7,348 nt of DNA. Source: an uncultured Collinsella sp. (GTDB lineage Bacteria > Actinomycetota > Coriobacteriia > Coriobacteriales > Coriobacteriaceae). The position numbers were made by a program, and so were the translations under genes. Location of the stretch: the NCBI GenBank assembly GCA_900553345.1, contig USDE01000065.1:1-7348 (forward strand), in the 5' to 3' direction. This document shows positions 5,709 to 7,348 of this stretch, piece by piece; position 1 is the first letter of the stretch; each line of letters starts with the position of its first letter. Under the pieces are notes generated by a model, which was not told where the DNA came from, did no database searches, and saw nothing but the letters and a program-made list of their open reading frames with translations.

Positions 5709-6992
5709 ATGCTTGATATCAAGTTTGTTCGCGAGAACCCCGATGCCATCGATGTCGCCATGGCTAACCGCCAGACGTCTTGGGATCGCGAGAAGTTCTT
5801 TGAGCTCGACGACGAGCGCCGTGCCGTCATCACCGAGGTCGAGGAGCTCCAGGCTACGCGCAATGCCGAGTCCAAGAAGATCGGCGCCCTGATGAAGGAG
5901 GGCAAGAAGGACGAGGCCGAGGCCGCCAAGGAGGCCGTGCGCGCCGTCAACGAGAAGATTGACGGTCTGGCCGAGCGCCGCACCGCTCTCGAACAGGAGC
6001 AGTACGACTTCATGGCTCACCTGCCCAACATTCCTTGCGAGGCCACGCCGTACGGCAAGGACGAGGACGAGAATATTGAGCGCCGTCGTTGGGGCACCCC
6101 GCGCGAGTTCGACTTCGACTTTAAGCCGCATTGGGATCTGGGCACCGATCTGGACATCCTCGACTTCGAGCGCGGCAACAAGCTCTCCGGCAGCCGTTTT
6201 ACCGTTCTCGGTGGCGCCGGCGCCCGCCTGGAGCGCGCCCTCATCAACTTCTTCCTCGATACGCACACCAGCCGTGGTTTTAAGGAGTGGTGGCCGCCCA
6301 TCGTCGTCAAGCGTCAGACCATGTTTGGCACGGGTCAGCTGCCCAAGTTCGAGGACGACGCCTACCACGTCTCGGGCGACAACTTCCTGATCCCCACCGC
6401 CGAGGTCGTGCTCACCAACCTGCACGCCGGCGAGGTCCTCGACGCCGACACCCTGCCGCGCCGCTACACCGCCTTCACCCCCTGCTTCCGCGAGGAGGCC
6501 GGTTCCGCCGGTCGCGACACCCGCGGCATCATCCGTCAGCACGAGTTCGACAAGGTCGAGATGGTCAAGTTCGCTAAGCCGGAGGAGTCCGACGAGGAGC
6601 TCGAGAGCATGACCGCCGAGGCCGAGTACCTGCTGCAGCAGCTGGGCCTTCCGTATCGCGTGATTAGCCTGTGCACCGGCGACTTGGGCTTCTCTGCCCG
6701 TCAGACCTACGACGTCGAGGTCTGGCTGCCGAGCTACAACGCCTACAAGGAGATCAGCTCCTGCTCCAACTGCGGCGACTTCCAGGCCCGCCGCGCCAAC
6801 ATCAAGTACCGCGACCCCGAGAACTTCAAGGGTTCGCGCTACCTGCACACGCTCAACGGTTCCGGCCTGCCGGCTGGCCGCACCATGGCCGCCATTCTGG
6901 AGAACTACCAGAACGCCGACGGCACCATCACGATTCCCGAGGTCCTGCGTCCTTACATGGGTGGTCTCGAGAAGATCGAGCCGGTCGCGTAA
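5709..6992 (+). CDS. serS: Seryl-tRNA synthetase
   Basis: This cytoplasmic class II synthetase charges tRNA-Ser and, where present, tRNA-Sec with serine. At 427 residues it is full length. The N-terminus [12 protein letters not shown] opens a long antiparallel coiled coil (about residues 28-100, rich in E, K and A) that grips the long variable arm of tRNA-Ser. The catalytic domain shows the serine-binding TAEVVLTN, motif 2 (TPCFREEAG, with R261), [11 protein letters not shown] (278-288), and motif 3 ([16 protein letters not shown], with R391). The start at 5709 is chosen because GGAGG at 5699-5703 lies just upstream and the family begins MLD. An in-frame ATG at 5682 would place the ribosome binding site inside the gene. 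No T-box fits in the roughly 110-base upstream gap. Codons are strongly biased toward C-ending forms, which suggests high expression. A terminator follows 23 bases after the stop. Confidence 0.98.
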   Translation: MLDIKFVRENPDAIDVAMANRQTSWDREKFFELDDERRAVITEVEELQATRNAESKKIGALMKEGKKDEAEAAKEAVRAVNEKIDGLAERRTALEQEQYDFMAHLPNIPCEATPYGKDEDENIERRRWGTPREFDFDFKPHWDLGTDLDILDFERGNKLSGSRFTVLGGAGARLERALINFFLDTHTSRGFKEWWPPIVVKRQTMFGTGQLPKFEDDAYHVSGDNFLIPTAEVVLTNLHAGEVLDADTLPRRYTAFTPCFREEAGSAGRDTRGIIRQHEFDKVEMVKFAKPEESDEELESMTAEAEYLLQQLGLPYRVISLCTGDLGFSARQTYDVEVWLPSYNAYKEISSCSNCGDFQARRANIKYRDPENFKGSRYLHTLNGSGLPAGRTMAAILENYQNADGTITIPEVLRPYMGGLEKIEPVA

Positions 6993-7015
6993 GTTGGCTG
7001 CATAGGGGATATGCA

Positions 7016-7043
7016 AGGGCGCTCCTTCGGGGGCGCCCTATTT
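7016..7043 (+). terminator. Terminator after serS with UUCG tetraloop
   Basis: A 10-bp stem AGGGCGCTCC (7016-7025) / GGGGCGCCCT (7030-7039), with one G-U pair, is capped by C(TTCG)G, an exceptionally stable tetraloop. It is followed by ATTTC. The T tract is short, but the stem is very strong. Confidence 0.75.
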
Positions 7044-7092
7044 CGTGCGCAGGTCCATACCATGCCGTGCGGACAGCTCAATAGAAAACACA

Positions 7093-7106
7093 CGAACAAC
7101 TGTTCT
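7093..7106 (+). promoter_or_regulatory. LexA-like (SOS) box
   Basis: CGAACAACTGTTCT contains the perfect inverted repeat GAACA-AC-TGTTC (7094-7105). It matches the core GAACANNTGTTC of LexA sites described in Gram-positive bacteria including actinobacteria; only the outermost base of the right half departs from the symmetric CGAAC-N4-GTTCG. It sits about 20 bases before a candidate -10, where a bound repressor would block the -35 region. A second palindrome, CTGTATACAG (7105-7114), overlaps its end. Confidence 0.5.
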
Positions 7107-7123
7107 GTATACAGCCATCTACC

Positions 7124-7132
7124 TGCTATGCT
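7124..7132 (+). promoter_or_regulatory. Candidate extended -10 for the gene at the right edge
   Basis: TGCTATGCT has the extended TGN before TATGCT (7127-7132). No good -35 lies at the right distance; TTCTGT at 7103-7108 is a weak candidate that overlaps the LexA-like box. Transcription would start near 7139. Confidence 0.4.
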
Positions 7133-7165
7133 TTTGCTAAATAAGAGCGAGAGAAAGGGGACGCG

Positions 7166-7348
7166 ATGGAGCTGTTTGATGATCGGGTGGTTTTGTTTGA
7201 GAGCGACGAGGGCGGGGAGTACCTGCTTGTAACGTGTGAGCCGTCTGGCATGGGCGGCCTGGTGGTTCGGCAGACGAGTGAGGGTCCGTTGACACAATGG
7301 TGCTTTGAGGAGTCGCCGCATGTGGTCGAGACCTTTGTGACGCACGAG
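7166..7348 (+). CDS. Unrecognised protein, N-terminal 61 residues (3' end outside window)
   Basis: I do not recognise this protein. The frame stays open from ATG at 7166 to the right edge. AAAGGGGA (7154-7161) gives a plausible ribosome binding site. The visible part begins MELFDDRVVLFESDEGGEYL and continues as alternating hydrophobic and acidic residues (LLVTC, GGLVVRQ, HVVETFV). This suggests a soluble protein starting with beta strands and strongly acidic, with no signal peptide or membrane helix. Two cysteines (about residues 24 and 47) are not arranged as a metal site. The possible SOS box upstream hints at DNA-damage control. Codon use is more mixed than in serS, with many GTG, TTG and TTT codons. 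Confidence 0.75.
   Translation, partial: MELFDDRVVLFESDEGGEYLLVTCEPSGMGGLVVRQTSEGPLTQWCFEESPHVVETFVTHE

Noticed and set aside
5706..7016. A 436-codon open frame on the minus strand across all of serS
   Set aside because: It mirrors serS codon for codon in a GC-rich gene with strong codon bias. The translation is V/L/G-rich with no recognisable domain.
7105..7114. CTGTATACAG as an E. coli-type LexA box
   Set aside because: The enteric site is CTGT-N8-ACAG; here only two bases separate the half-sites, so the geometry does not fit.

Overview
The window is a stretch of ordinary chromosome from a high-GC Gram-positive bacterium. The protein sequences, the GC-rich codon use and the AGGAGG-type ribosome binding sites look most like Coriobacteriia, probably Collinsella or a close relative. 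That placement is recalled from family resemblance, not computed. Nothing in the window indicates a phage, plasmid or genomic island.

Layout: positions 1-2759 carry the 3' part of metG (methionyl-tRNA synthetase), a hairpin terminator, and then rsmA (16S rRNA dimethyltransferase) overlapping tatD (metal-dependent hydrolase). A complete tRNA-Leu(CAG) with its own terminator follows. Positions 3007-5266 hold an SPFH/band 7 membrane protein that looks most like the HIR subfamily, rlmH (23S rRNA pseudouridine methyltransferase, 6 bases downstream) and proC (pyrroline-5-carboxylate reductase). proC faces a small minus-strand gene for a 57-residue single-pass membrane protein. Between their stop codons lies a symmetric, nested palindrome of about 160 bp. 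The small gene diverges from serS (seryl-tRNA synthetase) across a short, palindrome-rich promoter region. serS ends at a UUCG-capped terminator. The window closes with the first 61 codons of an unrecognised gene whose promoter region carries a sequence resembling a Gram-positive LexA (SOS) box.

Functionally most of the window serves translation: two aminoacyl-tRNA synthetases, one tRNA and two rRNA methyltransferases that act late in subunit maturation. Proline synthesis and a membrane-organising SPFH protein are added to this. I see no clear new multi-gene system. The parts that known families do not explain are the palindromic element between proC and the small membrane gene, the HIR-like SPFH gene, the possible shared bidirectional promoter before serS, and the possible SOS-controlled gene at the right edge.
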